From contig JAQUNB010000097.1 of the NCBI GenBank assembly GCA_028717825.1, positions 1 through 5,691 on the forward strand: a DNA stretch of 5,691 nt, written 5' to 3'. Positions 1 to 5,691 of the stretch are shown here, piece by piece (positions within the stretch are counted from its first letter, which is position 1; every line of letters starts with the position of its first letter). Source of the stretch: Candidatus Omnitrophota bacterium (lineage in GTDB: Bacteria > Omnitrophota > Gorgyraeia > Tantalellales > Tantalellaceae). The translations under genes were made by a program, and so were the position numbers. The notes under the pieces are model-generated. The model was given only the letters and a program-made list of their open reading frames with translations, was not told the DNA's origin and searched no databases.

Positions 1-512
1 GGGATAGATCTCCCCTCCAAGACTTTCGCGCTTTCCCTAATAGCCTTAAGCTGTTCTTCCCTTCCACCCAGTGTTATTTCGTCATCCACCCTCACCAGAA
101 AAGACGGGATATTCACCCTTCTGCCATTGACCTTTACAAACCTATGCCCCACTATCTGCCGGGCTTGGGCCCGTGAACCGGCGAAGCATGCCCTATAAAT
201 AACGTTATCAAGTCTGCGTTCCAAAGATTGTAGAAGCACTTCACCCGTAGCCCCTTTTGCTTTTTCCGCTTTCTTAAAATAATTTTTGAATTGTCTCTCC
301 AGAATGCCGTAGATCCTCTTGGCTTTCTGCTTTTCCCTCAGCTGCATAGCATAGTTAGAGGATTTTCTTTTTCTTGTCTTGCCGTGCTGTCCGGGAGAAT
401 ACGCTCTTTTTACCAAAGCGCATTTATCGGTAGCACATCGTGTACCCTTTAAGAATAACTTAACTTCTTCTCTACGGCACAACCTACAGGATGGTGTGGT
501 TCTTCTCGCCAT
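1..512 (-). CDS. rpsD: 30S ribosomal protein S4, zinc-binding form (3' end cut by window)
   Basis: S4 nucleates assembly of the 30S body by binding the 5' domain of 16S rRNA. In E. coli it also represses the alpha operon. The frame opens at an ATG (510-512) with AAGGAG 8 nt upstream and runs off the left edge after 170 codons. About 35-40 residues are missing, judged by the usual length of 200-210. It starts [12 protein letters not shown], and C9, C12, C26 and C31 form the zinc site known from Thermus S4 (C+ form). [12 protein letters not shown] (39-50) and the [16 protein letters not shown] segment (54-69) follow. The S4 RNA-binding domain begins near residue 97, with [15 protein letters not shown] and [18 protein letters not shown] (113-130). 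The 81-nt spacer before it (513-593) shows only a weak 6-bp pairing between 586-591 and 562-567. No convincing promoter or terminator was seen there. rpoA would be expected next. Confidence 0.97.
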   Translation of the reverse strand, partial: MARRTTPSCRLCRREEVKLFLKGTRCATDKCALVKRAYSPGQHGKTRKRKSSNYAMQLREKQKAKRIYGILERQFKNYFKKAEKAKGATGEVLLQSLERRLDNVIYRACFAGSRAQARQIVGHRFVKVNGRRVNIPSFLVRVDDEITLGGREEQLKAIRESAKVLEGRSI

Positions 513-593
513 ATATATTTCTCCTTAATTTAACTTCTTAATATCCAGTTCGCAAGCACAAGACCGCATTAATTACACAGTAAAAACGGCCGA

Positions 594-986
594 CTACACT
601 CTTCTCTTTTTCCTAGGCCGGCATCCATTATGAGGAGACGGCGTAACATCTAATACTGATTTTACATTCAGTCCTTCAGATTTGATACTCCTTACGGCGC
701 TTTCTTTTCCGCCACCGGGACCTTTTAAAAATATATCCACATCTTTCACTCCGAAAGTCCTGGATTTTTTTACGGCGTCTTTTGCAGCAATATTCGCCGC
801 AAAGGGAGTAGATTTTCTCGACCCCTTGAAACCTACGCATCCGCCGGAGCTCCAGCACAAAATTTTACCGTCAAGGTCCGTAATGGTCACTATGGTATTA
901 TTAAAAGTAGAATGCACAAAAATTTTACCATGCGGAACTTTTTTAATGAGTTTCTTCTTTTTCCTAACGCTTGGGGCTTTCTGCAC
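594..986 (-). CDS. rpsK: 30S ribosomal protein S11
   Basis: S11 lies on the platform of the 30S subunit, where it contacts the 3' domain of 16S rRNA near the E site. The 130-aa product has the usual length and landmarks: GKIFVHSTFNNTIVTITD (20-37), WSSGGCVGFKGSRKSTPFAA (45-64), LKGPGGGKESAVRS (87-100) and DVTPSPHNGCRPRKKRRV (113-130). N120 is the counterpart of the Asn that is converted to isoaspartate in E. coli S11. S117 and R124 replace the common Ile and Pro in the C-terminal motif, and C44 and C50 are unusual. The start codon is GTG (984-986), with AGAGAGG 5 nt upstream. The gene follows rpsM by 43 nt and precedes rpsD by 81 nt. Confidence 0.97.
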   Translation of the reverse strand: MQKAPSVRKKKKLIKKVPHGKIFVHSTFNNTIVTITDLDGKILCWSSGGCVGFKGSRKSTPFAANIAAKDAVKKSRTFGVKDVDIFLKGPGGGKESAVRSIKSEGLNVKSVLDVTPSPHNGCRPRKKRRV

Positions 987-991
987 TTTTA

Positions 992-998
992 CCTCTCT
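992..998 (-). promoter_or_regulatory. ribosome-binding site of rpsK (GTG start)
   Basis: AGAGAGG on the minus strand lies 5 nt before the GTG at 986. The N terminus QKAPSVRKKKK then matches the usual basic start of S11, which supports GTG as the initiator. Confidence 0.75.
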
Positions 999-1029
999 TT
1001 TTCTTAAGATTAACTATTTATTTAGAAAC

Positions 1030-1440
1030 CTATTCTTTTCCCGAAGCGGCCTCAGCCGGCTTTCTCACGGCCTTATCCTTAAACGCTCCTACTGTCTTCC
1101 TCGGGCCCTTACGGGTTCTCGCGTTTGTCCGTGTTCTTTGTCCCCTGACCGGAAGATTTTTCTTATGGCGCGATCCGCGGTACGTACCGATAGCGATCAA
1201 CCTTTTGATATTTCCCTGCTCTTGGCGCTTCAGATCACCTTCGACCGGGAGCCCGTCCTGAATTATGCGTGAAATAACGTTAACTTCATGTTCGTCCAAG
1301 TCTTTTGCCCTCTTGTCAGGAGAAACTCCTGCCTCCTTCAATATCTGCTGGGACCTGGTTTTTCCTACACCGTATAAGTAGGTTAACGCTATTTCTATCC
1401 TTTTTTCTTTTGGTATATCAATACCTGCTATCCTTGGCAT
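1030..1440 (-). CDS. rpsM: 30S ribosomal protein S13
   Basis: S13 is in the head of the 30S subunit. It contacts the P-site tRNA through its tail and forms bridges to the 50S subunit through L5. The 136-aa product starts [10 protein letters not shown] and has the helix-two-turn-helix region [14 protein letters not shown] (21-34). The signature [19 protein letters not shown] is at 85-103, followed by the basic tail [11 protein letters not shown] (105-115). E. coli S13 (118 aa) ends about here. This protein continues for some 20 residues rich in Ala, Lys and Glu, which lengthens the segment that reaches the P site. The ATG has AAGGA 6 nt upstream and a second AAGGAG 14 nt upstream, after a hairpin. 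It is the first gene of the alpha cluster and lies 43 nt before rpsK. Confidence 0.97.
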   Translation of the reverse strand: MPRIAGIDIPKEKRIEIALTYLYGVGKTRSQQILKEAGVSPDKRAKDLDEHEVNVISRIIQDGLPVEGDLKRQEQGNIKRLIAIGTYRGSRHKKNLPVRGQRTRTNARTRKGPRKTVGAFKDKAVRKPAEAASGKE

Positions 1441-1496
1441 GATTTATCCTTATACTCCTTTCATCACCGGCACAAAATCAATTACGCCGGATAATG
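1440..1496 (-). promoter_or_regulatory. hairpin, possible pseudoknot, in the rpsM leader
   Basis: In the minus-strand transcript the arm at 1482-1496 pairs with the arm at 1462-1475. This gives 14 base pairs, three of them G-U, with one bulged U and a six-base UUGAUU loop. The core is CCGGC/GCCGG. The structure ends just before the sequence AAAGGAG (1455-1461), and a second site, AAGGA (1447-1451), lies 6 nt before the rpsM ATG. Loop bases 1476-1480 (UGAUU) can pair with 1440-1444 (AAUCA), which includes the A of the start codon. No T tract follows, so it is not an intrinsic terminator. The position matches the S4-binding alpha-operon leader of E. coli. The pairing is seen in the sequence; the regulatory role is inferred. 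Confidence 0.45.
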
Positions 1497-1500
1497 CTCT

Positions 1501-1614
1501 CTACCCTTGCCTCTGTTTATGTTTAGGTTCCACGCAAATCACTCGAACTGTACCTTTTCTTCTAACGATCTTACACTTAGGACATATTTTTCTGATACTC
1601 GGTCTTACTTTCAT
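1501..1614 (-). CDS. rpmJ: 50S ribosomal protein L36, zinc-binding form
   Basis: L36 is the smallest 50S protein; it binds 23S rRNA and helps order the large subunit. The 37-aa product begins [15 protein letters not shown] and ends EPKHKQRQG, which matches the family closely. C11, C14, C27 and H32 form the C-x2-C-x12-C-x4-H zinc site, so this is the C+ version rather than the zinc-free paralogue made under zinc starvation. The ATG is 2 nt after the infA stop. Only a weak purine-rich GAGAG inside infA precedes it, 8 nt away, so translation probably depends on coupling to infA. It lies between infA and rpsM, its normal place at the junction of the spc and alpha clusters. Confidence 0.97.
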   Translation of the reverse strand: MKVRPSIRKICPKCKIVRRKGTVRVICVEPKHKQRQG

Positions 1615-1616
1615 AT

Positions 1617-1838
1617 TTACTTCTCTCTTTGTGTTATTCTTCCTCTTGTTAAATCATAGGGGGATATCTCTACCGTAACCTTGTCCCCCGGAACAATACG
1701 TATAAAATACATGCGCATCTTGCCGGAAACGTGCGCCAGAACGATGTGTCCATTCTCAAGTTTTACCCTGAACATCGCGTTCGGTAAACATTCAACTATC
1801 TCGCCAATGGCAACGATCGCTTCTTCTTTTGGGCTCAT
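1617..1838 (-). CDS. infA: translation initiation factor IF-1
   Basis: IF-1 is a small OB-fold protein that covers the A site of the 30S subunit during initiation and works with IF-2 and IF-3. The 73-aa product is of normal length. It carries the family core [19 protein letters not shown] (18-36), VSGKMR (37-42), [12 protein letters not shown] (46-57) and [11 protein letters not shown] (59-69). Two places differ from the usual consensus. Residues 43-45 are MYF where KNY or KHY is common, and the tail reads QREK. The start codon overlaps the map stop (ATGA), with GGAG 8 nt upstream inside map. The stop is followed after 2 nt by the rpmJ start, so map, infA and rpmJ are probably translated as a coupled set. 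Confidence 0.97.
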   Translation of the reverse strand: MSPKEEAIVAIGEIVECLPNAMFRVKLENGHIVLAHVSGKMRMYFIRIVPGDKVTVEISPYDLTRGRITQREK

Positions 1839-2578
1839 GTCAATATCTCCGCTTTTTCTTTACCTACTATGACAGTATCTTCAAAATGTGCGGATAGCTC
1901 GCCGTCCGCCGTTACCGCCGTCCATCCATCGGGACGTATCTTTACTTCTCTGGTCCCTATGTTGAACATAGGTTCTATAGCCAAGAGTAAGCCTTCTTTT
2001 AGAACCAGCCCTCTGCCGGGCTCTCCCCAGTTAGGAACCTCAGGCGCTTCATGCAACTGACGTCCTATCCCGTGCCCAACGAACATCCTTACTTCTTTTA
2101 GCCCCTCGCGCTTAGCGACTGATTCTACCGCGAACGATATATCAGAAATTCTGTTCCCAGCAACTGCCGCTTTAATACCTTCCGATAAAGCTTTTTTTGT
2201 AGCTCGAACTAATGCGTTTGCTTCTTCGCTTATTTTCCCGACGGAAAACGTTCTTGCTGCGTCAGTAAAAAATCCATTTTTCTCGACCCCAACATCTACA
2301 CTAACTATGTCTCCTTGCCGCAATATGATATTTTTCGAAGGTATGCCATGCACAACCACTTCGTTTGGAGAAACACAAGTAGCGGCTGGAAAGCCTCTAT
2401 AGCCCTTGAACGCAGGCTTTGCACCACGCAAGATAATGAACTCTTCCACTATCCTATCGATCTCAGCGGTTGAAATACCATCTGAGATCTTGCCGACTAT
2501 CATTTCAAAGATTTCACGAATTATCTTACCTGATTCCCTGATCTTTTCTATATCCCTTTTATCCGTTACAACAGTCAT
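1835..2578 (-). CDS. map: methionine aminopeptidase, type I
   Basis: Map is a cytosolic metalloenzyme that removes the initiator methionine from nascent proteins when the second residue is small. The 247-aa product has the full pita-bread set of ligands: D95 (SVDVGV), D106 (FTDAART), H169 (FVGHGIG), E202 (IEPMF) and E233 (HFEDT). H77 (VVHGIP) and H176 (LHEAPE) are the conserved substrate-side histidines. All lie two positions before their E. coli numbers. There is no N-terminal zinc-finger extension, so it is the short type Ia form. I chose the ATG at 2578 because GGGAAGG lies 8 nt upstream. An in-frame TTG two codons earlier sits only 2 nt from that site. The gene overlaps adk by 20 nt and infA by 4 nt (ATGA), which suggests translational coupling. 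Confidence 0.97.
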   Translation of the reverse strand: MTVVTDKRDIEKIRESGKIIREIFEMIVGKISDGISTAEIDRIVEEFIILRGAKPAFKGYRGFPAATCVSPNEVVVHGIPSKNIILRQGDIVSVDVGVEKNGFFTDAARTFSVGKISEEANALVRATKKALSEGIKAAVAGNRISDISFAVESVAKREGLKEVRMFVGHGIGRQLHEAPEVPNWGEPGRGLVLKEGLLLAIEPMFNIGTREVKIRPDGWTAVTADGELSAHFEDTVIVGKEKAEILT

Positions 2579-3251
2579 TAACAAAACCTTCCCGTTTAAA
2601 AAGGGTATTTATTTGTTCAAAGAGTTTATTTGCGCTCAAATCGCCGTCGACTTCTCTGAGTAACCCATTTTTTTTGTAATAATCCACGAGGTCTTTTGTG
2701 CGTTCCTCGTATACCTTTAAACGGTTTTTAACTGTTTCCGGTTTATCATCATCTCTAAGCACCAATTTAATATTACACGTGTCACAAATCCCCTCTTTTT
2801 TAGGCGGGATATTGGTAACATGATAATTTTTACCGCAGCTCGGACACACGCGTCGGCCGGAAAGTCTTTGAACTACGACATTTTCCGATGTTTTAAAATA
2901 AAGTACAGCTGAAATATTCCGTTTTTCTCGAGATAAAGCTTTATCCAGCGATTCCGCTTGCGCCAATGTCCGGGGATAACCGTCCAGTATAACACCGTTA
3001 GCGGCATCAGATTTTTTCATCCTATCAACAACACTGGCGGTCACTATTTCGTCAGGGACAAGCTCCCCTTTATCCATACAGGTCTTTATCTTTATACCTA
3101 GTTTTCCGCCCTCTTTTACAGCCGCTCTAAGCATGTCCCCCGTCGAAACATGAGGCAAATGGTATGCTTTTACCAATATATCAGCTTGTGTACCTTTCCC
3201 AGCTCCCGGGGCTCCCAACAAAACAATATTCAAAGAACCTTTATTACCCAT
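2559..3251 (-). CDS. adk: adenylate kinase, zinc-binding long-LID form
   Basis: Adenylate kinase is cytosolic and interconverts ATP + AMP and 2 ADP. The 230-aa product has the P-loop GAPGAGKGT (13-21) and the AMP-binding segment HVSTGDMLR (34-42). ELVPDEI is at 63-69 and the family signature GVILDGYPRT at 86-95. The LID starts at GRR (132-134) and holds four cysteines, C136, C139, C156 and C159, arranged as CxxC...CxxC. That is the structural zinc site known from Gram-positive and many other bacterial Adk proteins, unlike the zinc-free E. coli LID. RDDD (166-169) and NRLKVYEERT (176-185) close the active site. Compared with most Adk, the N terminus has about six extra residues before the first strand. 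AAAAGG inside secY lies 9 nt before the ATG. The last 20 nt overlap map. Placement between secY and map is common in bacterial spc operons. Confidence 0.97.
   Translation of the reverse strand: MGNKGSLNIVLLGAPGAGKGTQADILVKAYHLPHVSTGDMLRAAVKEGGKLGIKIKTCMDKGELVPDEIVTASVVDRMKKSDAANGVILDGYPRTLAQAESLDKALSREKRNISAVLYFKTSENVVVQRLSGRRVCPSCGKNYHVTNIPPKKEGICDTCNIKLVLRDDDKPETVKNRLKVYEERTKDLVDYYKKNGLLREVDGDLSANKLFEQINTLFKREGFVNDCCNG
2587..2593 (-). promoter_or_regulatory. ribosome-binding site of map, inside adk
   Basis: GGGAAGG on the minus strand lies within the last codons of adk, 8 nt before the ATG at 2578. It decides between that ATG and the TTG at 2584, which would be only 2 nt away. Confidence 0.75.
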
Positions 3252-4600
3252 TATATTCTGCCTTTTATTCTTCCCTTTTTCATAAAGCCTTCATAATGCC
3301 TCATAAGTAGATGCGACTCAACCTGTCTCATCGTATCCAACATTACGCCGACTACGATCAGAAGGCCCGTACCACCAAAGAAACTAGCTACAAGGTACGG
3401 AATGCCCATCTGGTTACTGATAAACTCCGGCAAAATAGCTATTACTGTCAGGGCCATGGCTCCGGGCAGTGTTATACGGGTCATAATAAAATCCAAATAT
3501 TCCGCAGTCTGTTTTCCCGGACGTATTCCGGGAACAAACCCTCCAAACCTCTTCATATTGTTAGCGATATCAATCGGATTAAAAGTGATCGCGGCATAGA
3601 AATAACAGAAAAACAAAATAAGCAGAGAATAGATAGCATAATGTAACGGTTTTCCCATCATCAAAGAACTGGCCATGCTCTGCAAAAACCTATTTTGCAC
3701 AAATCCGGCGATCGTCGCAGGAAATAAGATGATCGATTGGGCGAATATAATAGGGATAACACCACCCTGATTTACCCTAAGTGGTATATAAGTGCTCTGC
3801 CCTCCATAGATCTTCCTGCCAACAACACGTTTAGCATATTGTATAGGGATCTTCCTCTGCCCCTGAGTAATAAGGACCACTGCCACGACAACGGCAATGA
3901 ACATGAAAGCCAAAAATACGACTTTGAACGGATCTATCTGCGCTTCTCCACCGCGGTTTCCCGGAGTCGCGAGTGTTACTAACTGCACTACTGCTGCTGG
4001 GAGACGCGACACTATACCGGCGGTTATAATAAGCGACATACCATTGCCTATACCTTTTTCCTGTATCTGTTCACCTAGCCACATGATAAACGCCGTACCT
4101 GTCGTGAGCGTTATTACCGTAAGTATTCTAAATCCCCACCCCGGCGACATCACTATCTGCATTCCTTGAAAATGTGCTGGGTTTTCCAGCCATAACGCGA
4201 TAAAGAACGACTGTATAAGCGAAAGCACTACCGTTCCGTATCGGGTATATTGGATGATGGTTTTTCTTCCTTCGTCGCCCTGTTTTGCCAACCGCTCAAG
4301 TGCGGGCACAACGGTCGTCAAAAGCTGAAGAATAATGGACGCAGATATATACGGCATGATACCGAGAGCGAAAATAGTCAATCGTTGCATAGCGCCGCCG
4401 GAAAACATATTCATGATGCCAAAAAGCGTCCCGCCTTGCGTTCGGGCGATATTATCAAAGAACTGAGCAAGCTTCATCCCATCTATCCCGGGCGTAGGCA
4501 CAAAAGCGCCGATCCTATAAACCGCAATAATGCCCAGAGTGACCAATACTTTCTTTTTCAGATCCGGAACTTTAAAAATATTTATGAATGATTCAAACAC
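3251..4600 (-). CDS. secY: preprotein translocase subunit SecY
   Basis: SecY is the ten-helix channel subunit of the SecYEG translocon in the inner membrane. It exports unfolded preproteins with SecA and inserts membrane proteins co-translationally. The 449-aa product is full length (E. coli 443). Hydrophobic segments fall near 17-35, 73-98, 118-138, 156-175, 188-210, 227-246, 278-300, 318-338, 375-397 and 402-422. The plug region (about 57-72) precedes the first SecY signature, GIMPYISASIILQLL (80-94). The second signature region, WLGEQIQEKGIGNGMSLI (174-191), lies after helix 4. The cytoplasmic loops that contact SecA and the ribosome are visible as QGQRKIPIQYAKR (246-258) and NNMKRFGGFVPGIRPG (347-362). 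The start codon is GTG (4598-4600), with AAAGG 9 nt upstream. The stop overlaps the adk start by one base (TAATG). Confidence 0.98.
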   Translation of the reverse strand: MFESFINIFKVPDLKKKVLVTLGIIAVYRIGAFVPTPGIDGMKLAQFFDNIARTQGGTLFGIMNMFSGGAMQRLTIFALGIMPYISASIILQLLTTVVPALERLAKQGDEGRKTIIQYTRYGTVVLSLIQSFFIALWLENPAHFQGMQIVMSPGWGFRILTVITLTTGTAFIMWLGEQIQEKGIGNGMSLIITAGIVSRLPAAVVQLVTLATPGNRGGEAQIDPFKVVFLAFMFIAVVVAVVLITQGQRKIPIQYAKRVVGRKIYGGQSTYIPLRVNQGGVIPIIFAQSIILFPATIAGFVQNRFLQSMASSLMMGKPLHYAIYSLLILFFCYFYAAITFNPIDIANNMKRFGGFVPGIRPGKQTAEYLDFIMTRITLPGAMALTVIAILPEFISNQMGIPYLVASFFGGTGLLIVVGVMLDTMRQVESHLLMRHYEGFMKKGRIKGRI

Positions 4601-4609
4601 GTTTTATGG

Positions 4610-4614
4610 CCTTT
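4610..4614 (-). promoter_or_regulatory. ribosome-binding site of secY (GTG start)
   Basis: AAAGG on the minus strand lies 9 nt before the GTG at 4600. No in-frame ATG upstream gives a better product. The GTG puts the conserved FESFINIFKVPDL-type N terminus directly after the initiator. Confidence 0.6.
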
Positions 4615-4633
4615 CTTTTAAATAAAAACTGAA

Positions 4634-5092
4634 CTATTTAACTATTTCCGCTTTGCCGCCGGCTTTCTCTATCGCCGCTTTTGCGCCTTCGGAGAAGGCG
4701 TTAGCTTTAACAGTCAGCGCTTTATTTAAAACACCTTTCCCTAATACTTTGAACGGAAAATTCTCTTTTCTGAGAATCTTATGGGAAAGAAGAACCGTTT
4801 TATCCACCACATCACCCTTGTTTATAAATTCGGCTTTATCAAGAACTTCAATATTTACGATCTCCCACTCTCTCTTAAATTTATTTGTGAAACCTCTTTT
4901 GGGCAATCTACGTATAAGGGTCATCTGTCCGCCTTCAAAACCCGGTATAAATTTTGAACCAGACCTTGACTTCGCACCTTTACTGCCACGACCAGCGGTT
5001 TTCCCCCTACCGGAGCCTATCCCGCGCCCAACCCTTTTACTTCTCCGTTTAATACCTTTTGGTCGTCCGATATGTTCTATCCTTAAAACCAT
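4634..5092 (-). CDS. rplO: 50S ribosomal protein L15
   Basis: L15 is a late-assembling 50S protein whose extended, glycine- and arginine-rich N terminus threads into 23S rRNA. The 152-aa product has this basic arm (about residues 8-48, with GRGIGSGRGKTAGRGSKG at 22-39). The family signature follows, with GFEGGQMTLIRRLPKRGF at 51-68. The C-terminal globular part ends in the typical KANAFSEGAKAAIEKAGG stretch (129-146). I chose the ATG at 5092 because GAGG lies 5 nt upstream and the product then begins like other L15 proteins. The longer reading frame would need a TTG inside rpsE and adds 12 non-conserved residues. The gene starts 19 nt after the rpsE stop, with no rpmD between them, and ends 33 nt before secY. 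Confidence 0.97.
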   Translation of the reverse strand: MVLRIEHIGRPKGIKRRSKRVGRGIGSGRGKTAGRGSKGAKSRSGSKFIPGFEGGQMTLIRRLPKRGFTNKFKREWEIVNIEVLDKAEFINKGDVVDKTVLLSHKILRKENFPFKVLGKGVLNKALTVKANAFSEGAKAAIEKAGGKAEIVK

Positions 5093-5097
5093 TTTTT

Positions 5098-5102
5098 CCT
5101 CT
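5098..5102 (-). promoter_or_regulatory. ribosome-binding site of rplO
   Basis: The minus strand reads AGAGG followed by five A residues and then the ATG at 5092. This spacing suits that ATG and not the upstream in-frame TTG at 5128, so it decides the start of rplO. Confidence 0.8.
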
Positions 5103-5111
5103 TTCCGAATT

Positions 5112-5687
5112 TTATTTTCTTCTTTCAAATCTCAATTTTTTAAATCCATCCATCGCAGCCCTAGCGACGTTTATAGGATTACGTGATCCCAAACATTTCG
5201 TCAATATATTCTTTATACCCGCCGCATCACATAAAGCCCTAATAGGTCCACCGGCTATAACTCCGGTACCAGCTCCGGCCGGCATTAATTTGACCTTGGA
5301 TGCCTTATATTTTCCAAACGCCTCATGCGGTATAGTATCGCCTTTAACTTTTATTTTGACGGCATTTTTTTTAGCCTGCAGGGCTCCCTTACGTATAGCA
5401 TCGACAACTTCATTGGATTTCCCGAGCCCTATTCCGACATTACCCTTTCCGTCTCCCGCAACAACAACTGCGCTAAAAGAAAAGTTTTTGCCGCCCTTTA
5501 CTACTTTGGCGACCCTGCTTATCTTTATCACTTTTTCCGGTACTTCGCCCTGCGTCTTACTCGTGGTTTCCTGTTCTACTATGGCCTCTGTTACTTCCTT
5601 CATTACCTCTTTTTCATCTTTTTCCGGCTCAACAGGCACTACCTTTTTTTCCGACGGATAAATTTCTTTTCTTTCTTCCTTAAACAT
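5112..5687 (-). CDS. rpsE: 30S ribosomal protein S5 with N-terminal extension
   Basis: S5 sits at the mRNA entry site of the 30S subunit and contributes to decoding accuracy, near S4. The conserved core starts near residue 52. The N-terminal double-stranded-RNA-binding domain has the KGG-FSF segment (64-71), the GDGKGNVGIGLGK stretch (78-90) and the following NEVVDAI helix. The C-terminal domain has GTGVIAGG (140-147) and the GSRNPINVARA segment (167-177). Residues 1-50 are an unusual charged leader with 13 Glu and 8 Lys and no counterpart in E. coli S5 (167 aa). The C terminus ends soon after the core. An in-frame TAG at 5688-5690 touches the ATG, so this is the longest possible form of 191 aa. 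Its ribosome-binding site lies outside the window. Met29 (codon 5601-5603) would give 163 aa, nearer the usual length, but its GAGG lies only 2 nt away. The family call is secure; the exact start is not. Confidence 0.95.
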   Translation of the reverse strand: MFKEERKEIYPSEKKVVPVEPEKDEKEVMKEVTEAIVEQETTSKTQGEVPEKVIKISRVAKVVKGGKNFSFSAVVVAGDGKGNVGIGLGKSNEVVDAIRKGALQAKKNAVKIKVKGDTIPHEAFGKYKASKVKLMPAGAGTGVIAGGPIRALCDAAGIKNILTKCLGSRNPINVARAAMDGFKKLRFERRK

Positions 5688-5691
5688 CTAG

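Noticed and set aside
527..555. A promoter-like pair before rpsD: TTGCGA, 17 nt, TAAATT on the minus strand.
   Set aside because: Each hexamer matches consensus at only four of six positions. Transcription would start inside the rpsD Shine-Dalgarno sequence, leaving no usable leader.
582..628. A possible terminator after rpsK: CGGCC and GGCCG arms followed by five T residues.
   Set aside because: The stem is only 5 bp, with a loop of over 20 nt that includes the end of rpsK. rpsD continues in the same direction, so termination here is unlikely.
676..858. A 60-codon frame on the minus strand inside rpsK.
   Set aside because: It is an out-of-frame reading of rpsK, rich in Arg and Lys because of the parent sequence, with no evidence of its own.
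682..1272. A 196-codon open frame on the plus strand, antisense to rpsK and rpsM.
   Set aside because: It lies opposite two well-conserved ribosomal genes and has no family resemblance. The frame is open only because of the composition of the genes on the other strand.
2576..2584. A TTG start for map, two codons before the ATG.
   Set aside because: It lies only 2 nt from the Shine-Dalgarno sequence, whereas the ATG at 2578 is at the ideal 8 nt.
5093..5128. A TTG start for rplO within the end of rpsE, adding 12 residues.
   Set aside because: The extra residues are not part of the L15 family pattern, and a strong GAGG sits 5 nt before the ATG at 5092.
5059..5661. A 200-codon plus-strand open frame opposite rpsE and rplO.
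   Set aside because: It is antisense to secure S5 and L15 genes, and the product is a hydrophobic, proline-rich shadow without recognisable motifs.

Overview
The window is a single minus-strand ribosomal-protein operon. It covers the end of the spc cluster and the start of the alpha cluster. In transcription order, from high to low coordinates, the genes are rpsE (S5), rplO (L15), secY, adk, map, infA (IF-1), rpmJ (L36), rpsM (S13), rpsK (S11) and rpsD (S4, cut by the left edge). No plus-strand gene, mobile element, tRNA, CRISPR array or convincing terminator was found. The nine complete genes and the partial rpsD fill almost all of the sequence.

Region by region: 4634-5687 holds rpsE and rplO, 19 nt apart, so the usual rpmD (L30) gene between them is absent. 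3251-4600 is secY, the channel subunit of the Sec translocon. 1501-3251 is a tightly coupled block, adk-map-infA-rpmJ. Its junctions are a TAATG overlap (secY/adk), a 20-nt overlap (adk/map), an ATGA overlap (map/infA) and a 2-nt gap (infA/rpmJ). A 60-nt spacer at 1441-1500 then separates rpmJ from rpsM. It is almost filled by a long hairpin whose loop can pair with the rpsM start codon region. This is the position where S4 binds the alpha-operon leader in E. coli. rpsM, rpsK and rpsD follow with spacers of 43 and 81 nt. rpoA and rplQ would be expected beyond the left edge, and rplR beyond the right edge.

Functionally, the genes supply the small subunit (S5, S4, S11, S13), the large subunit (L15, L36) and initiation factor IF-1. 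They also supply the membrane channel for exported nascent chains (SecY), N-terminal methionine removal (Map) and adenine-nucleotide balance (Adk).

The organism is a bacterium: the gene order is the bacterial spc/alpha order, and S4 and L36 are bacterial types. Absence of L30 at its locus, zinc-binding (C+) versions of S4, L36 and Adk, an acidic N-terminal extension on S5, moderate GC content and the style of SecY suggest an uncultured lineage near the PVC/Omnitrophota/Elusimicrobiota region. That placement is an impression, not a demonstration. I do not see a novel system here. The points most worth checking are the rpsM leader structure and the missing rpmD.
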